DNA from: RH-AL1 sp965198715
Lineage (GTDB): Bacteria; Pseudomonadota; Alphaproteobacteria; Rhizobiales; Beijerinckiaceae
Length of the DNA stretch: 64,000 bases
Direction of reading: 5' to 3'
NCBI GenBank assembly: GCA_965198715.1
Contig: CBDAPV010000001.1
Location: 2,108,001 to 2,172,000 of the forward strand
A program made the position numbers and the translations under genes. Positions 55,355-63,646 of the stretch are shown piece after piece. Below the pieces are notes generated by a model. That model was not told the DNA's origin. It saw nothing but the letters and a program-made list of their open reading frames with translations, and did not search any database. Positions within the stretch are counted from its first letter, which is position 1; every line of letters starts with the position of its first letter.

Positions 55355-56461
55355 ATGGATCTGGATAGCGCGCCGTTGGGAGGCGTGTCGGCGCCCGTGT
55401 CATCCCTGAAACCCGAGATCGCCGCCCGCGCCCGCGCGCTCGGCTTCGACATCGTCCGCGTGGCCGCGCCCGACGCCATCCCCCGCGCTCCCGAGCGCCT
55501 GCGCGCCTTCCTCGAGGCCGGCATGGCCGGCACCATGGCCTGGCTTGCCGAGACCGAGCCGCGGCGCGCCGACCCGCGGGTGCTGTGGCCGCGGGTGCGC
55601 GCCATCGTCATGCTCGGCATGAACTACGGGCCGGCGCGCGACCCGATGGAGAACCTCGCCGACCGCGGCGCGGCCAACGTCTCGGTCTACGCGCGCGGCC
55701 GCGACTACCACGACGTCCTCAAGGGCCGGCTCAAGGAGGTGGCGCAGGGCATGGAGAGCATGGGGCGGCGCCGCGGACTCGCCTCGACCTCGAAAGTCTT
55801 CGTCGACACCGCGCCGGTCATGGAGAAACCGCTGGCCGAGGCGGCCGGGCTCGGCTGGCAGGGCAAGCACACCAACCTGGTGTCGCGCGACTTCGGCTCG
55901 TGGCTGTTCCTCGGCTCGATCTTCACGACGCTGGAGCTCGAGCCCGACCCGCCCGAGGCCGACCACTGCGGCACCTGCCGCCGGTGCCTCGACGTTTGCC
56001 CGACCAACGCCTTTCCCGCGCCCTACCGGCTCGATCCGCGCCGCTGCATCTCCTACCTCACCATCGAGCACGAGGGTCCGATCCCGGAGGAGTTCCGCCG
56101 CGCCATCGGCAACCGCGTCTACGGCTGCGACGATTGCCTCGCCATCTGCCCCTGGAACAGCTTTGCGCACGAGGCCTCCGAGATGAAGCTGCAGGCCCGC
56201 GCCGACCTCGCCGCGCCGCGCCTCGCCGACTGGCTGGCGCTCGACGAGGCCGGCTTTCGCGGGCTGTTCTCCGGCAGCCCGGTCAGGCGCCTGGGGCACG
56301 CGCGCTTCCTGCGCAACGTGCTGGTGGCGGCGGGGAACTCGCGCGACGCCGGCCTGCTGCCGGCGGTGCGACGGCACGCGGCCAGCGCGGATGCGGTGGT
56401 GCGGGAGGCGGCGACGTGGGCGCTGGGCGAGCTGTCTCCGGCGGGGACGGGCTCGTTCTAG
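55355..56461 (+). CDS. queG: Epoxyqueuosine reductase
   Basis: QueG makes the last step to queuosine in tRNA, using cobalamin and two 4Fe-4S clusters. The 368-residue protein has the N-terminal QueG domain (VYARGRDYHDVLK, DTAPVMEKPLAEAAGLGWQGKHTN). The ferredoxin cysteines follow in CGTCRRCLDVCPT (about 205-217) and CDDCLAICPW (about 258-267), with a short HEAT-like C-terminus. Its stop overlaps the convergent yciB stop by four bases. Confidence 0.96.
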   Translation: MDLDSAPLGGVSAPVSSLKPEIAARARALGFDIVRVAAPDAIPRAPERLRAFLEAGMAGTMAWLAETEPRRADPRVLWPRVRAIVMLGMNYGPARDPMENLADRGAANVSVYARGRDYHDVLKGRLKEVAQGMESMGRRRGLASTSKVFVDTAPVMEKPLAEAAGLGWQGKHTNLVSRDFGSWLFLGSIFTTLELEPDPPEADHCGTCRRCLDVCPTNAFPAPYRLDPRRCISYLTIEHEGPIPEEFRRAIGNRVYGCDDCLAICPWNSFAHEASEMKLQARADLAAPRLADWLALDEAGFRGLFSGSPVRRLGHARFLRNVLVAAGNSRDAGLLPAVRRHAASADAVVREAATWALGELSPAGTGSF

Positions 56462-57153
56462 ATGTGCTCCGGCGCGTCCTCGGCGGCCTCGCCTTTCAGC
56501 TCGTGGCGCAGGATGAGCGGCACCTGGGCGAAGGTGAAGACGAAGATCAGGATCACCGTGCCCGGGAACTTGAACAGCACCCAATGGTCCCAGGTCATGG
56601 TGCGCCGCACGATCTCGTTGAGCACGGCGAGGAACAGGAAGAACACGCCCCAGCGCAGCGTCAGGATCGACCAGCCGCGCTCGGTCAGCTTCATCGCCTG
56701 CTCCAGCATGATCGGCAGCAGCGGGCGGCCCAGCGCGAGGCCGCCGAGCAGCGCCGCGCCGAACAGCGCGTAGAGGATCGTCGGCTTCATCTGGAAGAAG
56801 GTCTGGTCGTGCAGCCACAGGGTGAGGCCGCCGAAAACCAGCACCAGGACGGCGGTGACGAGCGGCAGCATCGGCAGCCGCCGCGTCTTGGCGAAGAAGA
56901 CGACGAGCGCCGCCACCGTGGCCACCATCAGCACCGCCGTGGCGCTGAAGAGCCCCGCCTGCTTGCCCTCGAAGAGGCTGGCGGGGAAGAGCAGGCGCAG
57001 CGTCGGCTCGAAGATCTTGGGACGGAAGTTGGCGAGGAGGAAGAGCGCCAGGGGGCCGTACTCGAGCACCAGCTTCAGCCCCGCCGGCATGGTGCGCGCT
57101 GGCAGGGGCGCGCTGGCGGCGAGGGGAGTGTCCGATGGTCGGCTCTTCGTCAT
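56458..57153 (-). CDS. YciB/septation-protein-A family inner-membrane protein
   Basis: The 231-residue protein has five to six helices and the YciB hallmarks: LEYGPLALFLLANF, PMLPLVTAVLVLVFGGLTLWLHD, FFQMKPTILYALFGAALL and RWGVFFLFLAVLNEIVRR. YciB/IspZ proteins influence envelope integrity and septation, but their biochemistry is open. The ATG at 57153 was chosen; the frame continues upstream without homology. The N-tail of about 25 residues is longer than in E. coli. Confidence 0.92.
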   Translation of the reverse strand: MTKSRPSDTPLAASAPLPARTMPAGLKLVLEYGPLALFLLANFRPKIFEPTLRLLFPASLFEGKQAGLFSATAVLMVATVAALVVFFAKTRRLPMLPLVTAVLVLVFGGLTLWLHDQTFFQMKPTILYALFGAALLGGLALGRPLLPIMLEQAMKLTERGWSILTLRWGVFFLFLAVLNEIVRRTMTWDHWVLFKFPGTVILIFVFTFAQVPLILRHELKGEAAEDAPEHI

Positions 57154-57232
57154 GACGTCCTCTCGCAAATGCCTGCGGCGGCAGCAAGGCCTGCCCGCGG
57201 CAAGACTGGCCGCGCACCTCGCTCCCCCAAGG

Positions 57233-57898
57233 TCAGGACAAGCCGGACAAGCCCGGCCGTGACGGCGAGACGCCGCGTTGCGACCCACCGCGTCGAACCG
57301 CTGCCTCCAGCCCCGCCAGGTAGATTGCCACGAACCCCTCCAGCTCGGCGTCGATCGCCTCCACCGGCATCTCGACGAGCTTGCGCTCCAGGCCGAGCGC
57401 GACGATCCCGTGGACGGCGCTGAACAGGGTGCGGGCCTGGCGCTTCACCGCGGCGTCGTCGCGGCCCGGCATCAGCGCCGCGAGGCGGGTCTCGAGGCGT
57501 AGGAAGAGGCGCACTTGGTCGGCGGCGAACCAGTCCGGCAGCTCGGCGCCTTCGACCATGCGGAAATCGAAGAGGGCACGCCAGAGATTGCGATTGGCGG
57601 TGGCGAACGCGGCATAGGCCTTGGCCCAGGCGACGAGCTGCGCCCGCGTCTCCTGCGCGCCCGACGCCTCGATCGCGTCGAGCTCGGCATCGAGCGCGGC
57701 CAGCGTGCGCCGGCTCACCCGCAGCACCAGCTCGTCGAGGTCGGCGACGAGGTTGTAGATGGCGCCGAGCGAGCAGCCGACGCAGGCGGCGAGGTCGCGC
57801 GCCTTGAGCGCCGGCAGGCCGCCCGCCGCGATTGCCGCTTCGGCGCAATCGACCAGGGCCTCGCGCTGCGTCTCGCGCCGCGCCGCGAAATCGACCAT
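57233..57898 (-). CDS. TetR-family regulator, divergent from aas
   Basis: The 221-residue protein has the helix-turn-helix at about 15-60 (ALVDCAEAAIAAGGLPALKARDLAACVGCSLGAIYNLVADLDELVL) and an all-helical TetR_C domain of the WHG type (FAAYAAFATANRNLWRALFDFR-like). AAAGGAC lies upstream of the ATG at 57898. The 127-bp region it shares with the acyltransferase gene contains two TGAAC-NNN-GTTC(A/G) palindromes, suggesting that it represses itself and that gene. Confidence 0.88.
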   Translation of the reverse strand: MVDFAARRETQREALVDCAEAAIAAGGLPALKARDLAACVGCSLGAIYNLVADLDELVLRVSRRTLAALDAELDAIEASGAQETRAQLVAWAKAYAAFATANRNLWRALFDFRMVEGAELPDWFAADQVRLFLRLETRLAALMPGRDDAAVKRQARTLFSAVHGIVALGLERKLVEMPVEAIDAELEGFVAIYLAGLEAAVRRGGSQRGVSPSRPGLSGLS

Positions 57899-57913
57899 GT
57901 CGTCCTTTCGTCT

Positions 57914-57926
57914 TGAACAATGTTCA
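57914..57926. promoter_or_regulatory. TGAAC-AAT-GTTCA palindrome, TetR operator candidate
   Basis: A perfect palindrome with 5-bp arms and a 3-bp centre lies 16 bp upstream of the TetR start. The same half-site recurs 33 bp away at 57947. Paired sites of this form between a tetR gene and its target are typical operators. Confidence 0.55.
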
Positions 57927-57946
57927 TCAGTGGCGTAAATAGCTTT

Positions 57947-57959
57947 TGAACGCCGTTCG
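57947..57959. promoter_or_regulatory. TGAAC-GCC-GTTCG, second TetR operator candidate
   Basis: It has the same half-site as the palindrome at 57914 with one outer mismatch. The two centres (57920 and 57953) are 33 bp apart, about three helical turns, so two dimers would bind the same face of the DNA. Confidence 0.5.
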
Positions 57960-58025
57960 TAGCAGGTTGCCGGCCCTTCGCAAGACGGCCGGCGCCGGCT
58001 AGAAGCAGTCATCGACGAGGTTTTC

Positions 58026-61000
58026 ATGAGCGCCCATCTCCTCCGCAGCCGGAAGTTCGCGCCGCTGTTCTGGTGCCAGTTCTTCGCTGCCTTCAACGAC
58101 ACCTATCTCAAGTCGGCGCTGACCTTCATCGTCGTCGCCAAGCTGGCGCCCGCGGCCGCCAACACCCTGACCCTCGTCGGATCGATCCTGCTCACGGCGC
58201 CGCCGTTCCTCCTCGCCGCGCTCGGCGGGCAATGGGCCGACCGCTACGACAAGGCCAAGGTGGCGCAATGGCTGAAGCTCGTCGAGTTCGGCGCCGTGGC
58301 CATTGCCGCCGCCGGCTTCGTCTTCCAATCGGTGCCCCTGCTCTTCATCGCCCTGGCGATGTTCGGCGTGCTCTCGGCGTTGTTCGGGCCGGTCAAGTAC
58401 GGCATCCTGCCCGATCACCTTGCCAAGTCGGAGCTGCCGGGCGGCAACGCGCTCGTCGAGGGCGCGACGTTCATCGCCGCGATCCTCGGGCCGACGGCCG
58501 CCGCCATCGCCACCCGCACAACCCACGACATGCGCTGGGCGGCGGCGCTCTGCATCCTGTTCGCGGCCATCGCCTACGTCGCGGCGCGCTTCATCCCCGC
58601 GACCGGGCAGGCGGCGCCGACCCTGAAGATCGAGGCCAACCTTTTCGCCTCGACCTGGCACCTGCTGGGGACGCTGCACGCGGACCGGAGGCTCTGGCGC
58701 GGCGCCATCATCACCAGCCTGTTCTGGTCGATGGCGGTGGTCGTCTACACGCTGCTCACGCCCATCGTGGAGCTCGGCCTGGGCGGCGACCCCATGGTCT
58801 TCAACATCTACAACGCGCTCTTCGCCATCGGCATCGCGGCGGGCTCCGGCCTCGCCGCCTGGGTGCTGGCCGGCCGCACGCTGATGCTGCCGACGCCGAT
58901 CGCCGCGTTCGTCCTCGGCCTGGTCTCGCTCGATCTCGCCGCGGCCCTCCATGGCGCCGCGACGACGGGACCGCTGCTGGGTCCGGCGGCCTTCTTCGCG
59001 ACCTGGCGGGCCTGGCACGTCGGCCTCGACCTCGTCCTGCTGGCGGTCGCCGGCGGCCTCTACATCGTGCCGGCCTTCGCCGCGGTGCAGGCCTGGGCGC
59101 CGGCCGACCAGCGCGCCCGCGTCGTCGCCGCAGTCAACGTCCTCAACGCCGCCTGCATCGTGGCCGGTCTTGTCGCGACCATCGCCCTGCAGAGGCTCGG
59201 CGCCAGCTTCTCGACGATCTTCCTCGTCCTCGGCATCGCCAGCCTCGGTGCCGCGGCGTGGATCTTCGCCGTGCTGCCGACCAACCCGTTGCGCGACCTC
59301 GGCGTGATGGTCTTTCGGATCTTCTACCGTCTCGAGGTGCACGGCCAGGAGAACCTCGAGGCCGCCGGACCCAACGCGATCATCGCGCTGAACCACGTCA
59401 GCCTGCTCGATGCGCCGATCGCCTTCTCCGTGCTGGACCAGGACCCGATCTTCGCCGTCGACACCAGCTGGGCCAACAAATGGTGGATGAAGCCGGTGGT
59501 CCGATACATGAACGCGCTGCCGCTCGATCCGACGCGGCCGCTCGGCACCCGCCAGCTGATCCAGACGGTGAAGGGTGGCGCCACGCTGGTGATCTTCCCG
59601 GAAGGACGGCTGACGCGCACCGGCAGCCTGATGAAGGTCTACGACGGCCCCGGCCTCATCGCCGACAAAACCGGCGTGCCGGTCGTGCCCGTGCGTATCG
59701 AGGGCGCCGAGGCGACCCGCTTCTCCTATCTCACCGACCGCCAAGTGAACCGGCGCTGGTTCAAGCGCATCAAGGTGACGATCCTGCCGCCGCGCCGGCT
59801 CGAGCTCGCGCCCGAGCTGAGGGGCCGCGCCCGCCGCCAAGCCGCCGGCGCCGCGCTCTACACGATCATGTCGGAGATGATCTTCGCGTCGACCGACACC
59901 AACCGCACCGTGGTCCAGGCGGTGGTCGACGCCGCGCGCGAGCACGGGCCGAGCCACAAGGCCTTCGAGGATCCGGTGACCGGCACCATGACCTACAAGC
60001 GCGCGCTGATCGGCGCCCGCGTGCTGGGCGGCAAGCTGATACCGTTGACGGTCGAGGGCAGGGCGGTCGGACTGATGCTGCCGAACTCCATCGGCGCCGT
60101 GGTGTCGCTGTTCGCGCTGATGTCGGCCGGACGCGTCGTCGCGATGGTGAACTTCTCGGCCGGCGCCGCCAATATCAAGTCGGCCGGCATCGCCGGGCAG
60201 TTCGACACGATCGTCACCGCGCGCAGCTTTATCGAGAAGGCCAAGCTCGACAAGCTGGTGGCCGAGCTCTCCCAGACGTTCAGGATCGTCTACCTGGAGG
60301 ACGTGCGCGCCACCGTCGGCACCGCGGACAAGCTGAAGGCCGCGCTCGCCTGGCGTAAGCCGCTGGTGGCGCGCCACGCCGACGAACCCGCGGTGATCAT
60401 GTTCACCTCCGGCTCGGAGGGCCGGCCCAAGGGGGTCGTGCTGTCCCACCGCAACATGTTGTCGAACTGCGCCCAGGCCCGCGCCGTCATCGATTTCGGC
60501 CGCGACGACAAAGTCTTCAACGTGCTGCCGATGTTCCACGCCTTCGGGCTCACCATCGGCACCATCGTGCCCACCGTCTTCGGCGTGACGGTCTATCTCT
60601 ACCCCTCGCCGCTGCACTACCGGATCATCCCGGAGCTGATCTACGGCTCCAACGCCACGATCCTCTTCGGCACCGACACGTTCCTTACCGGCTACGCCCG
60701 CAGCGCCAACGCCTACGACTTCCGCTCGCTGCGCTACGTCATGGCCGGCGCCGAGCCGGTGAAGGAGGCGACGCGCAAGGTCTACCTCGAAAAGTTCGGG
60801 CTCAGGGTGCTCGAGGGCTACGGTATCACCGAGATGGCGCCGGTGCTGTCGCTCAACACGCCGATGTTCAACAAGAACGGCAGCGTCGGCCGGATGATGC
60901 CGGGCATGAAGGCGCGGCTCGAGCCGGTCGACGGTATCGACGAGGGCGGCAAGCTCGTCGTGTCCGGCCCCAACACGATGCTCGGCTACATGAAGGACGA

Positions 61001-61427
61001 CCAGCCCGGCGTGCTGCAGCCGCCGCCCGGCGGCTGGCACGACACCGGCGACATCGTCACCATCGACGACAAGGGCTTCATCACGATCAAGGGCCGCGCC
61101 AAGCGTTTCGCCAAGATCGCCGGCGAGATGGTCTCGCTCTCCGCCATCGAGGCGCTCGCCGCCGAACTGTGGCCGGACGCGATGTCGGCCTGCGCCACGC
61201 TGCCCGACGAGCGCAAGGGCGAGCGCGTGGTGATGATCACCCAGCACCCCAACGCCAGCCGCGGCGAGTTCTCGGCCTTTGCCCGCCAGAAGGGCGCCTC
61301 CGAGCTGATGGTGCCGGCCGAGGTGACCACGCTGCCGACGATCCCGCTGCTGGGCAGCGGCAAGCTCGACTACGCCGGCGTGAAACACCTCATCGAGGAG
61401 CGGGCGAAGAAGTCCGAGGCGGCGTAG
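58026..61427 (+). CDS. LplT-PlsC-Aas fusion: lysophospholipid transporter, acyltransferase and acyl-ACP synthetase
   Basis: The 1133-residue protein joins three activities for phospholipid repair. Residues 1 to about 415 form an MFS (LplT-like) lysophospholipid flippase with FWCQFFAAFNDTYLKSALTF and FGPVKYGILPDHL. Residues of about 435-630 form a PlsC domain with NHVSLLDAP (HX4D, about 456) and FPEGRLTRTG (about 524). The rest is an AMP-forming acyl-ACP synthetase with MFTSGSEGRPKGV (about 791), YGITEMAP and DTGDI. In E. coli the transporter is separate. It sits divergent from a TetR regulator and overlaps the next gene by one base. Confidence 0.94.
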   Translation: MSAHLLRSRKFAPLFWCQFFAAFNDTYLKSALTFIVVAKLAPAAANTLTLVGSILLTAPPFLLAALGGQWADRYDKAKVAQWLKLVEFGAVAIAAAGFVFQSVPLLFIALAMFGVLSALFGPVKYGILPDHLAKSELPGGNALVEGATFIAAILGPTAAAIATRTTHDMRWAAALCILFAAIAYVAARFIPATGQAAPTLKIEANLFASTWHLLGTLHADRRLWRGAIITSLFWSMAVVVYTLLTPIVELGLGGDPMVFNIYNALFAIGIAAGSGLAAWVLAGRTLMLPTPIAAFVLGLVSLDLAAALHGAATTGPLLGPAAFFATWRAWHVGLDLVLLAVAGGLYIVPAFAAVQAWAPADQRARVVAAVNVLNAACIVAGLVATIALQRLGASFSTIFLVLGIASLGAAAWIFAVLPTNPLRDLGVMVFRIFYRLEVHGQENLEAAGPNAIIALNHVSLLDAPIAFSVLDQDPIFAVDTSWANKWWMKPVVRYMNALPLDPTRPLGTRQLIQTVKGGATLVIFPEGRLTRTGSLMKVYDGPGLIADKTGVPVVPVRIEGAEATRFSYLTDRQVNRRWFKRIKVTILPPRRLELAPELRGRARRQAAGAALYTIMSEMIFASTDTNRTVVQAVVDAAREHGPSHKAFEDPVTGTMTYKRALIGARVLGGKLIPLTVEGRAVGLMLPNSIGAVVSLFALMSAGRVVAMVNFSAGAANIKSAGIAGQFDTIVTARSFIEKAKLDKLVAELSQTFRIVYLEDVRATVGTADKLKAALAWRKPLVARHADEPAVIMFTSGSEGRPKGVVLSHRNMLSNCAQARAVIDFGRDDKVFNVLPMFHAFGLTIGTIVPTVFGVTVYLYPSPLHYRIIPELIYGSNATILFGTDTFLTGYARSANAYDFRSLRYVMAGAEPVKEATRKVYLEKFGLRVLEGYGITEMAPVLSLNTPMFNKNGSVGRMMPGMKARLEPVDGIDEGGKLVVSGPNTMLGYMKDDQPGVLQPPPGGWHDTGDIVTIDDKGFITIKGRAKRFAKIAGEMVSLSAIEALAAELWPDAMSACATLPDERKGERVVMITQHPNASRGEFSAFARQKGASELMVPAEVTTLPTIPLLGSGKLDYAGVKHLIEERAKKSEAA

Positions 61428-61978
61428 TGAAAATGGCTTCTGCTTCGAAGATTTTCGCTCTCGCCAGCTTGGTAGCGCTCGGCGCCAGAACGGCCTCGGC
61501 CGCGTCCCTCGACGCGCAAATCGCCGCGCTGCCGTTCACGATCGGCGACAAGGCGGATTTCCGGCCGGTGTCGACGACGGACGGCGACGCGATCCTCCTG
61601 ACCGACGGACCGCGCGATCAGGATCCCGCCTTCCGCCAGCCGATCGTCGTCGTCGACGCGGATCGCGACCTCCGGACGGCGCCTCCGGTGCACGATCGCG
61701 AAGCTTTCGCCAGGGCGCGTTTCCTCGAACTGGCCAGCCGGCACGTCGGCGATGTCGCGATCCTCGGGGCGAAGCTCTCGAGCGAGGATGGCGAGGACGT
61801 GGTGCGCATCGACGCCACCGGCGTGAAAATGCCGTCGCAGAAGCCGGCGGCGCTGATCGCCACCTTGCGTTTCACCAAGCGCGGCTTGATCCGGACGCTC
61901 TGCGTGCTGCCGCACATGACCCATGCCGAATATGCCGACCGTTGCTTGCAGCTCGCGCGATCGATCCACGAGAGATAA
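61427..61978 (+). CDS. Secreted protein of unknown function downstream of aas
   Basis: A GTG at 61427 overlaps the aas stop by one base and gives 183 residues with a signal peptide (KMASASKIFALASLVALGARTASA). The mature domain has strands such as PIVVVDADRDLRTAPPV and LIATLRFTKRGLIRTLCVLPHMTHAEYADRC and two cysteines that may pair. I recognise no family. Coupling to aas suggests an envelope or lipid-related role, which is inference. Confidence 0.7.
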   Translation: MKMASASKIFALASLVALGARTASAASLDAQIAALPFTIGDKADFRPVSTTDGDAILLTDGPRDQDPAFRQPIVVVDADRDLRTAPPVHDREAFARARFLELASRHVGDVAILGAKLSSEDGEDVVRIDATGVKMPSQKPAALIATLRFTKRGLIRTLCVLPHMTHAEYADRCLQLARSIHER

Positions 61979-61998
61979 GCCTTGTAGGCCATCTCGCT

Positions 61999-62016
61999 AC
62001 CATCCATATGGATGGT
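61999..62016. promoter_or_regulatory. Perfect 18-bp palindrome, autoregulatory operator candidate
   Basis: ACCATCCATATGGATGGT lies 14 bp upstream of the ribbon-helix-helix gene start, just before its AGGAG ribosome-binding site. RHH proteins bind short palindromes in their own promoters, so this is the expected position for autorepression. Confidence 0.6.
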
Positions 62017-62030
62017 CAGGAGATACTGAA

Positions 62031-62444
62031 ATGCAGGGTGACGAACGCAAGATCCGCGTGGCCGATAGCGAGAAGATCACGCTGAACCTCGGCCACGTCG
62101 ACCTCGGGCGCATGGACCTGCTCGTGCGCGAGGGTTTCTACTCCAACCGTACCGACGTGATGCGCACCGCCATCCGCGCGCTGCTCGACCGCCACGACGA
62201 CGCTGTCCGCAAATCGGTGGCGCGCAGCGATCTCGACCTCGGCATCCGGCATTTCGGGCGCGCCGAGCTCGAGGCCGCGCGCGCCGCCGGCCGTCCCTTG
62301 GCGATCCGCGTGCTCGGCCTCGCCACCATCGCCGCCGACGTCGATCCCGATCTCGCGCGCGCCGCGATCGCCAGCGTCGAGGTGCTCGGCACGCTCCAGG
62401 CCGATGCCGCAATCAAGGCGGCCCTGCGCGACCGCATGCTCTGA
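62031..62444 (+). CDS. Ribbon-helix-helix (CopG/Arc-like) regulator
   Basis: The 137-residue protein has an N-terminal RHH motif: the strand KITLNLGHVDLGRMDLLVREGFYSNRTDVMRTAIRALLDRH (about 15-55). It is followed by a C-terminal region unlike classical Arc (RAELEAARAAGRPLAIRVLGLATIAADVDPDLARAAIASVEVLGTLQADAAIKAALRDRML) that may sense a ligand or mediate assembly. AGGAG sits eight bases before the ATG. A perfect 18-bp palindrome upstream is its probable site. The downstream esterase may be a target. Confidence 0.85.
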   Translation: MQGDERKIRVADSEKITLNLGHVDLGRMDLLVREGFYSNRTDVMRTAIRALLDRHDDAVRKSVARSDLDLGIRHFGRAELEAARAAGRPLAIRVLGLATIAADVDPDLARAAIASVEVLGTLQADAAIKAALRDRML

Positions 62445-62483
62445 CCGACCCAACCCTTTGCTCCCCAACGAGGACGCGACCCC

Positions 62484-63512
62484 ATGACGATCATGCCGGC
62501 GATGATGGACGTGCTGGAACTGACCAAGGCCGGTCGCCTCGCCGAGGCAACGGCGCTGCTGCGGGGCCGGTTGCCTGGAGCCCAGGGAGAGCCGCGGGCC
62601 GAGCCCTCGCTACAGGCGCTCGACCTCGTGGCGCCGGCCTTGCCCGGAGCCGCCTGGACCCTGCCGACCGAACCGGCGCTGCAGCTCGGCAGTTTCGGGT
62701 GGCACGAGATCGCCCACGCCGGCGGGCACCGGCGCTACAAGCTCTACGTGCCCGCGGGCGCCTCGTCGGCGCCGCGGCCGCTCGTGCTGATGCTGCACGG
62801 CTGCACCCAGTCGCCCGACGATTTCGCCGCCGGCACGGGGATGAACGCCGTTGCCGACGAAACGGGCTTGCTGGTCGCCTATCCCGAGCAGACCGCCGCG
62901 CATAATGCGTCGAAATGCTGGAACTGGTTCAGGCCGGGCGACCAGCGCCGCGGCACCGGCGAGGCCTCGCTGATGGCGGCGATCGTCGGCGACGTCGCGC
63001 GCGACGTGCCGGTCGATGCCGCCCGCGTCTTCGTCGCCGGCCTCAGCGCCGGCGGCGCCGCCGCGGCCATCCTCGCCCGCGAATATTCCGACGTGTTCCG
63101 CGCCGTCGGCGTCCACTCCGGCCTCGCCTGCGGGGCGGCGCACGATCTCTCCTCAGCCTTCGCCGCGATGAACCAGGGCGCGGCGGGGCGGAACGCTTCG
63201 TCCGATGGCGTGCCCACCATCACCTTCCACGGCAGCGCCGACCGGACCGTCGCCCCGGTCAACGCGCGCCACGCGCTTGCTGACGCCATTGCCGGTCTTG
63301 CCGCGCCGGCGATGGAGCGTGGCCGAAGCCCCGGCGGAGAGGCCTATACAAGGGAGACCTGGCGCGACGGGCAGGGCCGCCCGCGCGCCGAGGCCTGGAC
63401 CATCGAGGGCGCCGGCCATGCCTGGTCCGGCGGCAGCCCCGCCGGCTCCTACACCGATCCGCGCGGCCCCGACGCCTCGCGCGCGATGATGCGCTTCTTC
63501 CTGAGCCTATAG
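62484..63512 (+). CDS. PHB-depolymerase/LpqC-like alpha/beta-hydrolase esterase
   Basis: The 342-residue protein belongs to the esterase_PHB group. After an N-terminal helical segment comes PLVLMLHGCTQSPDDFAAGTGMNAVADE (oxyanion side), then AGLSAGGAAAAIL with the nucleophile Ser at about 193. FHGSADRTVAPVNARH (acid) and GAGHAWSGG (His) complete the triad near the end. Members degrade intracellular or extracellular polyhydroxybutyrate or cleave feruloyl esters. No export signal is visible, so a cytoplasmic polymer or ester is likely. It follows the RHH regulator by 39 bp. Confidence 0.9.
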   Translation: MTIMPAMMDVLELTKAGRLAEATALLRGRLPGAQGEPRAEPSLQALDLVAPALPGAAWTLPTEPALQLGSFGWHEIAHAGGHRRYKLYVPAGASSAPRPLVLMLHGCTQSPDDFAAGTGMNAVADETGLLVAYPEQTAAHNASKCWNWFRPGDQRRGTGEASLMAAIVGDVARDVPVDAARVFVAGLSAGGAAAAILAREYSDVFRAVGVHSGLACGAAHDLSSAFAAMNQGAAGRNASSDGVPTITFHGSADRTVAPVNARHALADAIAGLAAPAMERGRSPGGEAYTRETWRDGQGRPRAEAWTIEGAGHAWSGGSPAGSYTDPRGPDASRAMMRFFLSL

Positions 63513-63646
63513 CAGCCGGGCAGCCTGGCGGGCCGGCTGGCTTTTCGCGGCGCGACATCGGAATCCCCGCGCTCCGCAGCGGTGATCGTGAAGACGGTCG
63601 ACGCCCGCACCCGCGAGAAGACGGCAATCAACGAGCTGCTCGGGGA

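Noticed and set aside
57999..61388. A minus-strand open frame of more than 1100 codons opposite the LplT-PlsC-Aas gene
   Set aside because: It is a mirror frame produced by high GC3. Its translation is His/Arg/Asp-rich and has no domain, while the plus frame carries full enzyme motifs.
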